From the NCBI GenBank assembly GCA_964653235.1, contig CAZZCP010000015.1:1-41093 (forward strand): a stretch of 41,093 bases of DNA, written 5' to 3'. Source of the stretch: CAZZCP01 sp964653235 (GTDB lineage Bacteria; Bdellovibrionota; Bdellovibrionia; Bdellovibrionales; UBA840). The notes beneath the pieces are model-generated. The model ran no database searches and was not told the origin of the DNA. It was given only the letters and a program-made list of their open reading frames with translations. Made by a program: the position numbers and the translations under genes. Shown piece by piece: positions 15,662-22,865 of this stretch. Position 1 is the stretch's first letter. Every line of letters begins with the position of its first letter.

Positions 15662-16618
15662 GACGATTCCTCGCATCTCTTCAATGTACTCTTGAGAATC
15701 ATCTTCTAAATCAGAGTCTAAATTTTCATCGATATCCAGTTCGGCCACCACGGTGAGAAAATCTTTTTCTGAGGCAAGATCTTTACGTAGCATCTCGAGA
15801 TACTTGTCAGGGTAACGGGCCGTGAGCTCTTCGATATAACTGTCAAGCTTTCCACCTTCGAGAATTTTCTTACGGGTTTGGATTTTCTTCCAGAACAAAA
15901 TATAGTGATAACGGCAGTAGCCATCAACAGAAGCTAACTGATCACAATCTTTGACCTTACAATAGGGATTCCCTTCTGCATCTGTAAGAATCACTTCATC
16001 ATCTTCTTCGAGAAGATTCATTTCAATGGCCATCTGATCCATTAGCTTTTGTGGATCGAGCTCAAGCTCTTTCTTTACTTCGGCGGCTTTTGGTTTTTCA
16101 ACTGTTTTTGCCTCTACCGGCTTGGTAACTTCTTCTACTTTATTGGCTTCAACAACTTTTGCAGCTACTGGCTTTTTGACTGCAGCTTTTTTTGTAGGAG
16201 TCTTTTTAGCTGTTAGTTTTTTTGCGGCTGTTTTTTTGGGAGTAGCTTTTTTTGCAGCCACTTTCTTTTTCGTCACCTTCTTTTTGGTAACTTTTTTCTT
16301 ATTAGCTTTTTTCTTAACAGCAGACTTTTTAGTGACTTTCTTTTTCGTCACCTTCTTCTTAGCGACTTTTTTCTTGCTAGCGACCTTCTTTTTGGTAACT
16401 TTTTTCTTAGCAGCTTTTTTGGCTACTTTCTTTTTTGCCACCTTCTTCTTTGAAGTCGCCTTTTTGGCTACTTTCTTCGCTTTTGATTTTTTGCTGACTT
16501 TTTTGCTGACTTTTTTGCTTATTTTTTTGCTTATTTTTTTTGCAGCTTTCGCTTTCTTCTTTTTTGCCATGGACCAAATATCTTTTAGCCAGCTTTTTGG
16601 GTCAAGACCTTTATTCAT
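15623..16618 (-). CDS. Histone H1-like lysine-repeat protein with Cys/His knuckle
   Basis: A 331-residue protein if started at ATG 16618, which overlaps the preceding gene's stop (ATGAATAA). An internal ATG (16570) would start at MAKKKKAKAAKK. Residues about 18-150 are low-complexity Lys/Ala/Val repeats (KKKVTKKKV and similar) like bacterial histone H1 tails. A Glu-rich hinge follows at 155-190. The C-terminal domain carries Cys220-x4-Cys225-x9-Cys235-x2-His238, a probable zinc knuckle, then helices ending in an acidic tail. DNA or RNA binding is inferred from the basic tail. What the globular C-terminal domain contacts is unknown. It follows a secreted protein gene. Confidence 0.75.
   Translation of the reverse strand: MNKGLDPKSWLKDIWSMAKKKKAKAAKKISKKISKKVSKKVSKKSKAKKVAKKATSKKKVAKKKVAKKAAKKKVTKKKVASKKKVAKKKVTKKKVTKKSAVKKKANKKKVTKKKVTKKKVAAKKATPKKTAAKKLTAKKTPTKKAAVKKPVAAKVVEANKVEEVTKPVEAKTVEKPKAAEVKKELELDPQKLMDQMAIEMNLLEEDDEVILTDAEGNPYCKVKDCDQLASVDGYCRYHYILFWKKIQTRKKILEGGKLDSYIEELTARYPDKYLEMLRKDLASEKDFLTVVAELDIDENLDSDLEDDSQEYIEEMRGIVSGKSEDNDGDEF
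16170..16560. repeat. Degenerate AAG-rich coding repeat
   Basis: The region encoding the lysine tail is built of near-repeats of about 12-30 bp (TTTTTGGTAACTTTTTTCTT-type units on the plus strand). Such tracts expand and contract by slippage, so length will differ between strains. Confidence 0.7.
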
Positions 16619-17582
16619 ACTTTACACGAATGGTGGCTTTTTCTGAGCGCACATAAACGCTACCAGGCAGATTGCCTCGCAGTTTTCCACGAGCATATTT
16701 TAAATTTTGCAATCTTTGCAGTTTCAAAGGGGGCGGAAAAACCAAGCTTCCCTCTTGGGTGCCTACATTGACAAAAGCTCCACTGCCTTTGGGCATCACC
16801 ACACGCACTCCAGCTTCGGAAGATTTCATGCGAAGTTTACTGTTGGCAGCCATATTTATAATAGTTAATCCTTCTATGGATTCGCCTTCAATGTTTCCTT
16901 GCTGTCTTTGTACTTGCACATCCCCTTTACCGTTCTGAATACGGAGGCTTCCCTCATTATCTGCAAACAAAGATCGTCCTTTCTGCGAAATATAAGTAAT
17001 ATTTCCCTTTGTTTTAGCCACAGTACTAGAACCTGAAAAATTACTGAGTTTTAATTCTCCTTCAAGACCCTCAAACTCTACTTGACTGGTGAAGCTGTCC
17101 AAATCGACAAAACCTTTATGATCTACAGAACGAAACTTTGCCTTTCGACTAAATATCTCCATTTTGCCCTCGGTATTTTGGGCATCAAAGTTGGCATACA
17201 TCAAACTATAGGTCTGCTTGGCCTTCCAGCCCCGAACCATCACGGCACCCTCATTGAGGTGAATTAAGCTCGAATCGACTTTACCTTTTAATTCAATCAC
17301 AAATATACTTCTTGCCAAAAGCTCCTCTGGCATTTTTTCGCTAGCTCGAAAGCGCATCACGTCTCGGCGAGTTTCAAAAAGATTCGGATTTTCTTGGCGC
17401 CAAGACTGAAACTCAGCCTGCCATCTGCTATCGTTTTCATCTTTTGCCCTGGCCGTCCACTGAAAAGAAAAGGGATCATTAGAACCCATCATTTGAATTT
17501 GTGCAGCAGGTACAATTACTTCAATGTTTTGCGCCTCTACGAGATGACTAAGGAATAAAATAGCGAATAAGAATTTATGCAT
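16611..17582 (-). CDS. Secreted beta-rich (DUF4097-like) protein
   Basis: A 323-residue protein with signal peptide MHKFLFAILFLSHLVEA. The last two-thirds form regular short strands with glycine/asparagine turns (AVMVRGWKAKQTYSLMYANF, GKMEIFSRKAKFRSVDHKG, GEGS-like ladders). The pattern resembles DUF4097-type beta-helix putative adhesins. No enzyme motif is visible. The periplasm or outer surface is the likely location. The gene overlaps the start of the lysine-repeat gene by 8 bp, an odd partnership between an exported protein and a nucleic-acid-binding type protein. Confidence 0.6.
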   Translation of the reverse strand: MHKFLFAILFLSHLVEAQNIEVIVPAAQIQMMGSNDPFSFQWTARAKDENDSRWQAEFQSWRQENPNLFETRRDVMRFRASEKMPEELLARSIFVIELKGKVDSSLIHLNEGAVMVRGWKAKQTYSLMYANFDAQNTEGKMEIFSRKAKFRSVDHKGFVDLDSFTSQVEFEGLEGELKLSNFSGSSTVAKTKGNITYISQKGRSLFADNEGSLRIQNGKGDVQVQRQQGNIEGESIEGLTIINMAANSKLRMKSSEAGVRVVMPKGSGAFVNVGTQEGSLVFPPPLKLQRLQNLKYARGKLRGNLPGSVYVRSEKATIRVKYE

Positions 17583-17712
17583 AAAAATAAACTAAGTCCT
17601 TTCTTTTGGCCCGTCATGCCATGAACAATGCGTTAATCTGCTCTGTCTTGATTATTCAAATCATATCTTACATCCTTCAGCTCTTAAAGCCTGGTTTTTA
17701 GAAAGGATACTT

Positions 17713-18894
17713 ATGAGCAAAGAAGTCATTATCTCAAGTGCAGTACGCACACCCATTGGTGGATTCAATGGTAGTTTGTCTAGTTTTCGCGCCCCTGAAT
17801 TGGGAGCTAAAGCCATTGAAGCCGCAGTCGAAAGAGCGAAAATTGAAAAAAAAGATGTTCAAGAAGTTGTTTTTGGTAATGTGCTAACTGCTGGTGTTGG
17901 TCAAGCTCCAGCTAGACAGGCCGCAATCTATGCAGGTTTAGAAAAGAGCACTCCTTGCATGACCATCAATAAAGTCTGTGGCTCGGGCCTAAAAGCAGTG
18001 ATGCTTGCCAGCGATTCGGTTCAATTGGGGCACAGTCAAATCGTGGTGGCAGGCGGACAAGAATCAATGAGCCAAGCCCCACACCTTTTAACCCAGTCTC
18101 GATCTGGTTATCGAATGGGAGATGTGAAAGCCATTGATTCAATGGTTCACGATGGACTTTGGGATCCTTACAATAACTATCATATGGGAAATTGCGGTGA
18201 AATCTGTGCCCGCGAATACAAGTTTAGCCGCGAAGAACAAGATGCCTTTGCCAAGAGATCTTACGAAAGAGCTCAGACCGCAACTAAAGAAGGCTACTTC
18301 AAAGAAGAATTGGTTCCTGTCGAAGTCAAAACTCGTAAAGAAACTCTCACTGTCGATGTAGATGAAGATATCGATAAAGTGAAGTTTGAGAAAATTCCAC
18401 AATTGCGACCTGCGTTTGATAAAGAGGGAAGTATAACCGCTGCCAATGCCTCAAATATTAATGATGGCGCCTCAGCCCTTGTGATCACAGACTCTAAAAC
18501 CGCAGATCAAAAATCGATGCCCAAATTGGCTAAGATTTTAGGTCATGCTAGTTATGCTCATGATCCGACATATTTTACCACTGCACCGATCTTCGCCGCC
18601 CAAAAAGTTTTACAACAATTAGGACTTCAAGCCGGAGATATTGATCTTTGGGAGATCAATGAAGCCTTTGCGGTTGTCACTATGGCGGCGATCAAAGATT
18701 TAGGTCTCGATCCAGAAAAAGTAAATGTGCATGGCGGGGCAGTGAGTATGGGCCATCCCATTGGAGCCAGCGGGGCAAGAATTCTAACAACACTCGTACA
18801 TGCCTTGAAAACCCATAATAAAAAATACGGCTGCGCCTCGATTTGTATTGGCGGAGGAGAAGCCGTGGCAGTTGTTGTGGAGAATCTTTCATGA
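17713..18894 (+). CDS. atoB: Acetyl-CoA acetyltransferase (thiolase)
   Basis: A 393-residue biosynthetic-type thiolase that interconverts two acetyl-CoA and acetoacetyl-CoA. Nucleophile Cys89 is in INKVCGSGLKAV, NEAFAV is present, and His348 lies in GGAVSMGHPIGASGAR. The second cysteine Cys378 is in CIGGGEA; the usual last residue of the CxGGGxG motif is glycine, so the alanine is slightly unusual. A good ribosome-binding site (AAAGGA) precedes the ATG. The stop overlaps the scoA start (ATGA), so thiolase, scoA and scoB form one operon for acetoacetate/acetyl-CoA exchange. The symbol is assigned by function; phaA or thlA would be alternatives. Confidence 0.95.
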   Translation: MSKEVIISSAVRTPIGGFNGSLSSFRAPELGAKAIEAAVERAKIEKKDVQEVVFGNVLTAGVGQAPARQAAIYAGLEKSTPCMTINKVCGSGLKAVMLASDSVQLGHSQIVVAGGQESMSQAPHLLTQSRSGYRMGDVKAIDSMVHDGLWDPYNNYHMGNCGEICAREYKFSREEQDAFAKRSYERAQTATKEGYFKEELVPVEVKTRKETLTVDVDEDIDKVKFEKIPQLRPAFDKEGSITAANASNINDGASALVITDSKTADQKSMPKLAKILGHASYAHDPTYFTTAPIFAAQKVLQQLGLQAGDIDLWEINEAFAVVTMAAIKDLGLDPEKVNVHGGAVSMGHPIGASGARILTTLVHALKTHNKKYGCASICIGGGEAVAVVVENLS

Positions 18895-19583
18895 GTAAAA
18901 TTTATGACAATGCAAAAGATGCCGTTCAAGGCATTGCCGACAATATGACTATTTTGGTGGGAGGATTTGGCCTTTGCGGAATTCCAGAGCAAAGTATTCT
19001 TGCCCTCAAAGAAAGTGGTGCTAAAGGGCTCACCATCGTTTCTAACAATTGCGGCGTCGATGACTGGGGCCTGGGTCTTTTGCTAAAAGATCGCCAAATC
19101 AAAAAAATGATGTCGAGCTATGTTGGCGAAAATGCAAGTTTTGAGCAACAACTGATGAGCGGCGAGCTCGAGGCAGAATTGATTCCCCAAGGAACACTTG
19201 CCGAGAGAATTCGTGCAGGTGGAGCTGGTATTCCCGCCTTTTTTACCCCTACTGGAGTGGGAACTCAGGTGGCTGAAGGCAAAGAATCGCGTCAGATTGA
19301 TGGGCGTGAGTATATACTCGAAAAAGCCATCACTGGTGATTTTGCTTTTGTTCGCGCTTGGAAGGGCGATGCCTTTGGCAATTTGGTTTTTCGCAAGACC
19401 GCTCGCAATTTCAACCCCATGATTGCCACCGCCGGCAAGATCACCGTGGCCGAGGTCGAAGAACTAGTTGAACTGGGCGATCTAGATCCTAATGAAATTC
19501 ATACACCTGGGGTATTTGTACAGAGAATTTTTCAGGCAAAGCAAGAAAAACGAATCGAGTTTCGTACGACACAAGGAGGCTAA
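18891..19583 (+). CDS. scoA: Succinyl-CoA:3-ketoacid CoA transferase subunit A
   Basis: The alpha subunit of SCOT moves CoA from succinyl-CoA to acetoacetate. The start at 18891 (MSKIYDNAKDAVQ) overlaps the thiolase stop by ATGA; an upstream in-frame ATG inside the thiolase gene is ignored. The 230-residue chain carries the glycine-rich CoA-binding strand VGGFGLCGIPE (about 23-33), the SNNCGVDDWGLG segment, and FFTPTGVGTQVAEGKE, all standard. It pairs with scoB 2 bp downstream. In a predator or amino-acid consumer this pair would feed ketone bodies to acetyl-CoA; that use is inference. Confidence 0.96.
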   Translation: MSKIYDNAKDAVQGIADNMTILVGGFGLCGIPEQSILALKESGAKGLTIVSNNCGVDDWGLGLLLKDRQIKKMMSSYVGENASFEQQLMSGELEAELIPQGTLAERIRAGGAGIPAFFTPTGVGTQVAEGKESRQIDGREYILEKAITGDFAFVRAWKGDAFGNLVFRKTARNFNPMIATAGKITVAEVEELVELGDLDPNEIHTPGVFVQRIFQAKQEKRIEFRTTQGG

Positions 19584-19585
19584 AG

Positions 19586-20242
19586 ATGGCATTAGATCGA
19601 AATCAAATTGCCAAAAGAATTGCAAAAGAAGTCGAAGATGGCTTTTGTGTCAATCTCGGAATCGGCATTCCCACTCTGGTTGCAAATTACATCCCTGAAA
19701 ATCTCTTTGTCATGCTACAGAGTGAAAACGGACTTTTAGGAATGGGGCCATTTCCTGTTGAAGAGAAAGTAGATGCAGACTTAATCAATGCCGGCAAACA
19801 AACCATCACTGCCCTGCCCGGCTCGAGCTTCTTTAATAGCGCAGATAGCTTTGCCATGATTCGCGGTGGCCACATTGACCTTACTGTACTCGGAGCTATG
19901 CAGGTCGACCAAAGCGGAAGCATCGCCAATTGGATGATCCCGGGTAAAATGGTCAAAGGCATGGGCGGTGCCATGGACTTAGTTGCTGGCGCAAAGAGGG
20001 TCATTGTAGCCATGCAACACATCGATAAGAAGGGCAATCCCAAGCTGTTAGAGCAGTGCAATCTACCTCTCACCGGAGTTCAATGCATAGACAGAATTGT
20101 GACAGACTTTGGCGTCATTGATATAGAGAACAAGCAATTTGTTTTGCGCGAAATCGCCCCTGGAATGGAGGTCGATGAGCTCGTCAAAGCCACCGGCGCG
20201 TCTTTGCGGATTGATTCAGATCTTCGTCAAATCGAAGTCTAA
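19586..20242 (+). CDS. scoB: Succinyl-CoA:3-ketoacid CoA transferase subunit B
   Basis: The beta subunit of SCOT carries the catalytic glutamate. It is seen as Glu47 in QSENGLLGMGP, after the CVNLGIGIPTLVANY glycine motif. Later GGHIDLTVLGAMQVD and GKMVKGMGGAMDLV are family signatures. The 218-residue length is normal. ATG 19586 lies 2 bp after the scoA stop with AGGAGG overlapping the end of scoA. The succinyl-CoA donor would come from the 2-oxoglutarate dehydrogenase complex encoded in the same window. Confidence 0.96.
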   Translation: MALDRNQIAKRIAKEVEDGFCVNLGIGIPTLVANYIPENLFVMLQSENGLLGMGPFPVEEKVDADLINAGKQTITALPGSSFFNSADSFAMIRGGHIDLTVLGAMQVDQSGSIANWMIPGKMVKGMGGAMDLVAGAKRVIVAMQHIDKKGNPKLLEQCNLPLTGVQCIDRIVTDFGVIDIENKQFVLREIAPGMEVDELVKATGASLRIDSDLRQIEV

Positions 20243-20298
20243 CTCAAAGAGTAAAATCTTCTCTAGCCCTTTTATGTAAATACAACTATAAGTAGGGC

Positions 20299-20877
20299 AT
20301 GAAATTTTTAGCTTTTTTGTTTTTGTTTGCTTCAGGTCAAACAAGTTTTGCTATGCTTCCTTGCGAATTTGAGTTTTGGAGTGCCCAAATTCGCAGACTT
20401 CCCAAGAATAGACCAGCTCCTGAAGTGAATCTCATTGGTCCTTCACACTCCAATCGGCCCGGAGAAAACATCGTCATTGATCTACAAATCGAGCCGCAAA
20501 GCCTGCAAAGCCAGTACCTTCAAACTGTCACGATTCACTTTCAAAGAATTCTTAGCGCTAAGCGGAGCCTATATTTACTGACCAAAGAATACGTTATTGC
20601 CCAATTGCGTGCAAACCTCCTACCTTTAGTCGAAAACTCGGGACAAAGTATTTACATCCAAGGCCCTCCGATCTTACAAAGCTTTGTTCGAGAGTGGCAA
20701 TACAAACACCCCGAAGATTTTGTCGGCAAAGAGCTTGAGTTCATGCAAGCACCTGTAACTTCTTTAGAAGCAAACATGAGCTTGGCCTCGGCCTTAAGCA
20801 AAGATCTTAGTCCTTTTGAAAACAGACTCTTACATTTGATTTCTTATATGAGATGGGATCAGCGCCCACCCAGATAA
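20299..20877 (+). CDS. Secreted protein, unknown function
   Basis: A 192-residue protein with signal peptide MKFLAFLFLFASGQTSFA. The mature part begins MLPCEFEFW and has alternating strands (NIVIDLQIEP, TVTIHFQRI) and helices. No recognised domain and only one cysteine. It follows scoB by 56 bp and could be read from the same transcript. Its last 19 bp overlap the membrane protein gene on the other strand. A cysteine shortly after the signal does not fit a lipobox. Confidence 0.6.
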   Translation: MKFLAFLFLFASGQTSFAMLPCEFEFWSAQIRRLPKNRPAPEVNLIGPSHSNRPGENIVIDLQIEPQSLQSQYLQTVTIHFQRILSAKRSLYLLTKEYVIAQLRANLLPLVENSGQSIYIQGPPILQSFVREWQYKHPEDFVGKELEFMQAPVTSLEANMSLASALSKDLSPFENRLLHLISYMRWDQRPPR

Positions 20878-21467
20878 AGAAATGGCAAGCTTTCGAAAAG
20901 TGGAAAGTTTTTTTCTAGCACAAGATCTGTTTGCCATTGGTTGATTTTAACGATTCTTAAATCTTTTAAGCGCCCGTAATAAAAACGATATTCAAATTCG
21001 ACTTCGGCTTGGTTTTCAGTCAAAAGCTGCAATTTTTCACTTTGAAGCGTGAGGCTTGCCCCCAGGTCTTGAAAAGAAAAAATCATATTCTGCCCTTGTC
21101 GCTCAATGCTTGCTGAATAGACTTCTTGCTTGGATGCCGAACGAAAATAGAGCGCCGCCAAAAGCCAAGCCAATAGAAGCATCAAGTTCATACTGATTGG
21201 CTTTTGAATCGCTCCTTGCCGATAGAGAAAAAATAGAATCCAGGCCGCCAGCAATTGAAACAAAAGCAGCAAAGTCGGTGTCGGTAGATCAAAAACAAAA
21301 CAAAGCAGAAGCTTTAAGACCAAGCTAGTCACCAAGATCGAGATCACAACCAGGCTTTTATCGAGCTCTTGCATTTTTTTATTCAAAAGAGCAAATCCAA
21401 TCAAAAATAGTTGTAGCTCGAAAATCAAAGGCCAAGAAATAAAAAAGTCTAGAAAGTCTTTTTGCAT
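20859..21467 (-). CDS. Inner-membrane protein with soluble C-terminal domain, unknown function
   Basis: A 202-residue protein with about four hydrophobic segments in the first 110 residues (FELQLFLIGFALL, LVVISILVTSLVLKLLL, LLLLFQLLAAWILFFLY, LMLLLAWLLAALYF). A beta-rich soluble tail of about 90 residues follows (SASIERQGQNMIFSFQD, VEFEYRFYYG). I do not recognise a family. It begins 3 bp after the stop of the secreted paralogue at 21471, so it is probably co-expressed with the secreted pair. Confidence 0.65.
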   Translation of the reverse strand: MQKDFLDFFISWPLIFELQLFLIGFALLNKKMQELDKSLVVISILVTSLVLKLLLCFVFDLPTPTLLLLFQLLAAWILFFLYRQGAIQKPISMNLMLLLAWLLAALYFRSASKQEVYSASIERQGQNMIFSFQDLGASLTLQSEKLQLLTENQAEVEFEYRFYYGRLKDLRIVKINQWQTDLVLEKNFPLFESLPFLYLGGR

Positions 21468-21470
21468 ACT

Positions 21471-22622
21471 TTATTGAAACAAATTGGCAGGCAAGCGACT
21501 AGGATTTTGTTTGTTTTCGGTGCTGTAAAAAGAAGGAGATATCTCATCATAGTTGCGAAAATCTTGCCCCAGAATATCTGCGAACTCAGATAGATCTCGG
21601 ATTCTTACTTGATTTTTGATAAACCTCTCTAGGGTCGAAATAAAACTAGCATAAGAGTTCTGGTAACGATGAAACAAAAAGAGATTTTCGCTCTTAAGCA
21701 ATTCAAACTGTTTACGCATATGAATCAGCTCTAAAGCGATTTGATTCTTATTACTTGAGCGCTCATAAGACCAACGAACAATATTCAGGTAGAGTGTGCG
21801 TGCTAAAACTTGCTCAAAATTAAGTGCATCTGGGTTCAGTGAAGTATCGACTTTAAATTGACCAATATGATTCGAAATAATCGCTAGTAGATGAATGTGA
21901 GAGAAAAAACCTTTTCCATGCTCTACTTGAGCTAAAAATTCATAAAACTCGCGAATGCTTAAATTCTGCTTTAGATACTCTAAAGCTAAGAAACTTAAGT
22001 TGGGTCTCAGATCAGAGAACTCAGTGATCATATGCTCACGAAAAAATCGATACTCATTCATAATGATTCTAAGTGCTTCCAATGCATAAGTAGTTCTCTT
22101 CTTCGCATCATAGTCGCGTAGAATCAGAAAAACTTCTCTTAGATTGGTTCTTACATCAAAGGCAGCATTACTTATGTGACTTGACCTGGGTATTGGGTAA
22201 GATCTCTCCATCATTTCATGTTGTACAAATCCCTCTGTTTGGCGAATTGGACTCGACTCTAGATATGTAATCAAGTCTTGGGCATCTTGATCACTCATTT
22301 TGCGAACATAGCCTATGAGCTGTCTTTTTCTTTGTCGAAAGCTTATATCACTTCTCCGGTAAGCCAATATACCAGGAGTTGCAGCCAAAATAGCCTGACG
22401 AAACTCCTCTCTACTCTGCTCTCTTTCTAGTGCTTCTTTCTCTGCTTGCAGCTTTTCTTGCTCGATGAGCCTTCTTTGTTCAGCACGATAGGATGGCAAG
22501 CTATGTACATTGCTAGAGTTTTGAATCAAATAGTTCTGCTCAAACAAATCTAGGCAGTTTTGATTTGCATAAGCTTGCAGATAGAAAAAAGTGAGAAAAA
22601 AAAGTATGTTTTTTTGTACCAT
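21471..22622 (-). CDS. Secreted helical protein, paralogue B of a tandem pair
   Basis: A 383-residue protein with signal peptide MVQKNILFFLTFFYLQAYA and one cysteine close to the mature start (NQNCLDLFEQ). A charged coiled-coil of about 40 residues (RRLIEQEKLQAEKEALEREQ) is followed by a helical domain. It is clearly homologous to the gene at 22864: NAAFDVRTNLREVF here matches NAAFDLRTNIREVF there, PGILAYRR matches PDFLKYRP, and the FYEFLAQVEHGKGFFS region matches FYKFFAEARAGNSFLS. The function is unknown. Repeat copy 3 lies between the two, 69 bp from this start. Confidence 0.7.
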   Translation of the reverse strand: MVQKNILFFLTFFYLQAYANQNCLDLFEQNYLIQNSSNVHSLPSYRAEQRRLIEQEKLQAEKEALEREQSREEFRQAILAATPGILAYRRSDISFRQRKRQLIGYVRKMSDQDAQDLITYLESSPIRQTEGFVQHEMMERSYPIPRSSHISNAAFDVRTNLREVFLILRDYDAKKRTTYALEALRIIMNEYRFFREHMITEFSDLRPNLSFLALEYLKQNLSIREFYEFLAQVEHGKGFFSHIHLLAIISNHIGQFKVDTSLNPDALNFEQVLARTLYLNIVRWSYERSSNKNQIALELIHMRKQFELLKSENLFLFHRYQNSYASFISTLERFIKNQVRIRDLSEFADILGQDFRNYDEISPSFYSTENKQNPSRLPANLFQ

Positions 22623-22690
22623 TTGCTACAAAATACCAGTTCTTGAATTGAAGTGAACCGAAGATTTTGGATTTTCTTTTTTACAATTTA

Positions 22691-22865
22691 AACTGCTCCC
22701 TTTTATTTCACTTCGGACGTCCGTCCGAGAGCGTATAAGTATTTAAAATGTTTAATAAAACCTGTCCGAGACTCTTAAGATTTTTGGGCATTCTCGGACA
22801 AGTCTCCTAGGTCATTGAAACTGCAAATGAATACAGGGAGAAAAGTGAAACAAAAGGGAGCAGCT
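22691..22865 (+). repeat. Dispersed structured repeat, copy 3 (MITE-like)
   Basis: A 175-bp element in the same orientation as copy 2. The ends are ACTGCTCCCTTTTATTTCAC and GTGAAACAAAAGGGAGCAGC. It carries an inner palindrome TTCGGACGTCCGTCCGAG and a second stem pairing 22763-22771 (TGTCCGAGA) with 22792-22800 (TCTCGGACA). The box CTAGGTCATTGAAA follows. It sits between the two secreted paralogues. Its last bases form part of the TAG stop (22866-22864) of the upstream gene. Confidence 0.85.

Noticed and set aside
16122..16646. A 174-residue hydrophobic open frame on the plus strand
   Set aside because: It is the antisense of the lysine-repeat region: Lys codons read backwards as Phe/Leu. No ribosome-binding site or independent support.
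18843..18890. Longer scoA start inside the thiolase gene
   Set aside because: The added residues (MYWRRRSRGSCCGESF) do not resemble the CoA transferase start, and the ATGA overlap at 18891 is a normal junction.
6744..22865. The three repeats as CRISPR units or as simple intrinsic terminators
   Set aside because: They are far apart, in both orientations and not separated by uniform spacers, so not CRISPR. The stems are not followed by T-runs, and the whole 175 bp is conserved, so they are more than terminators.
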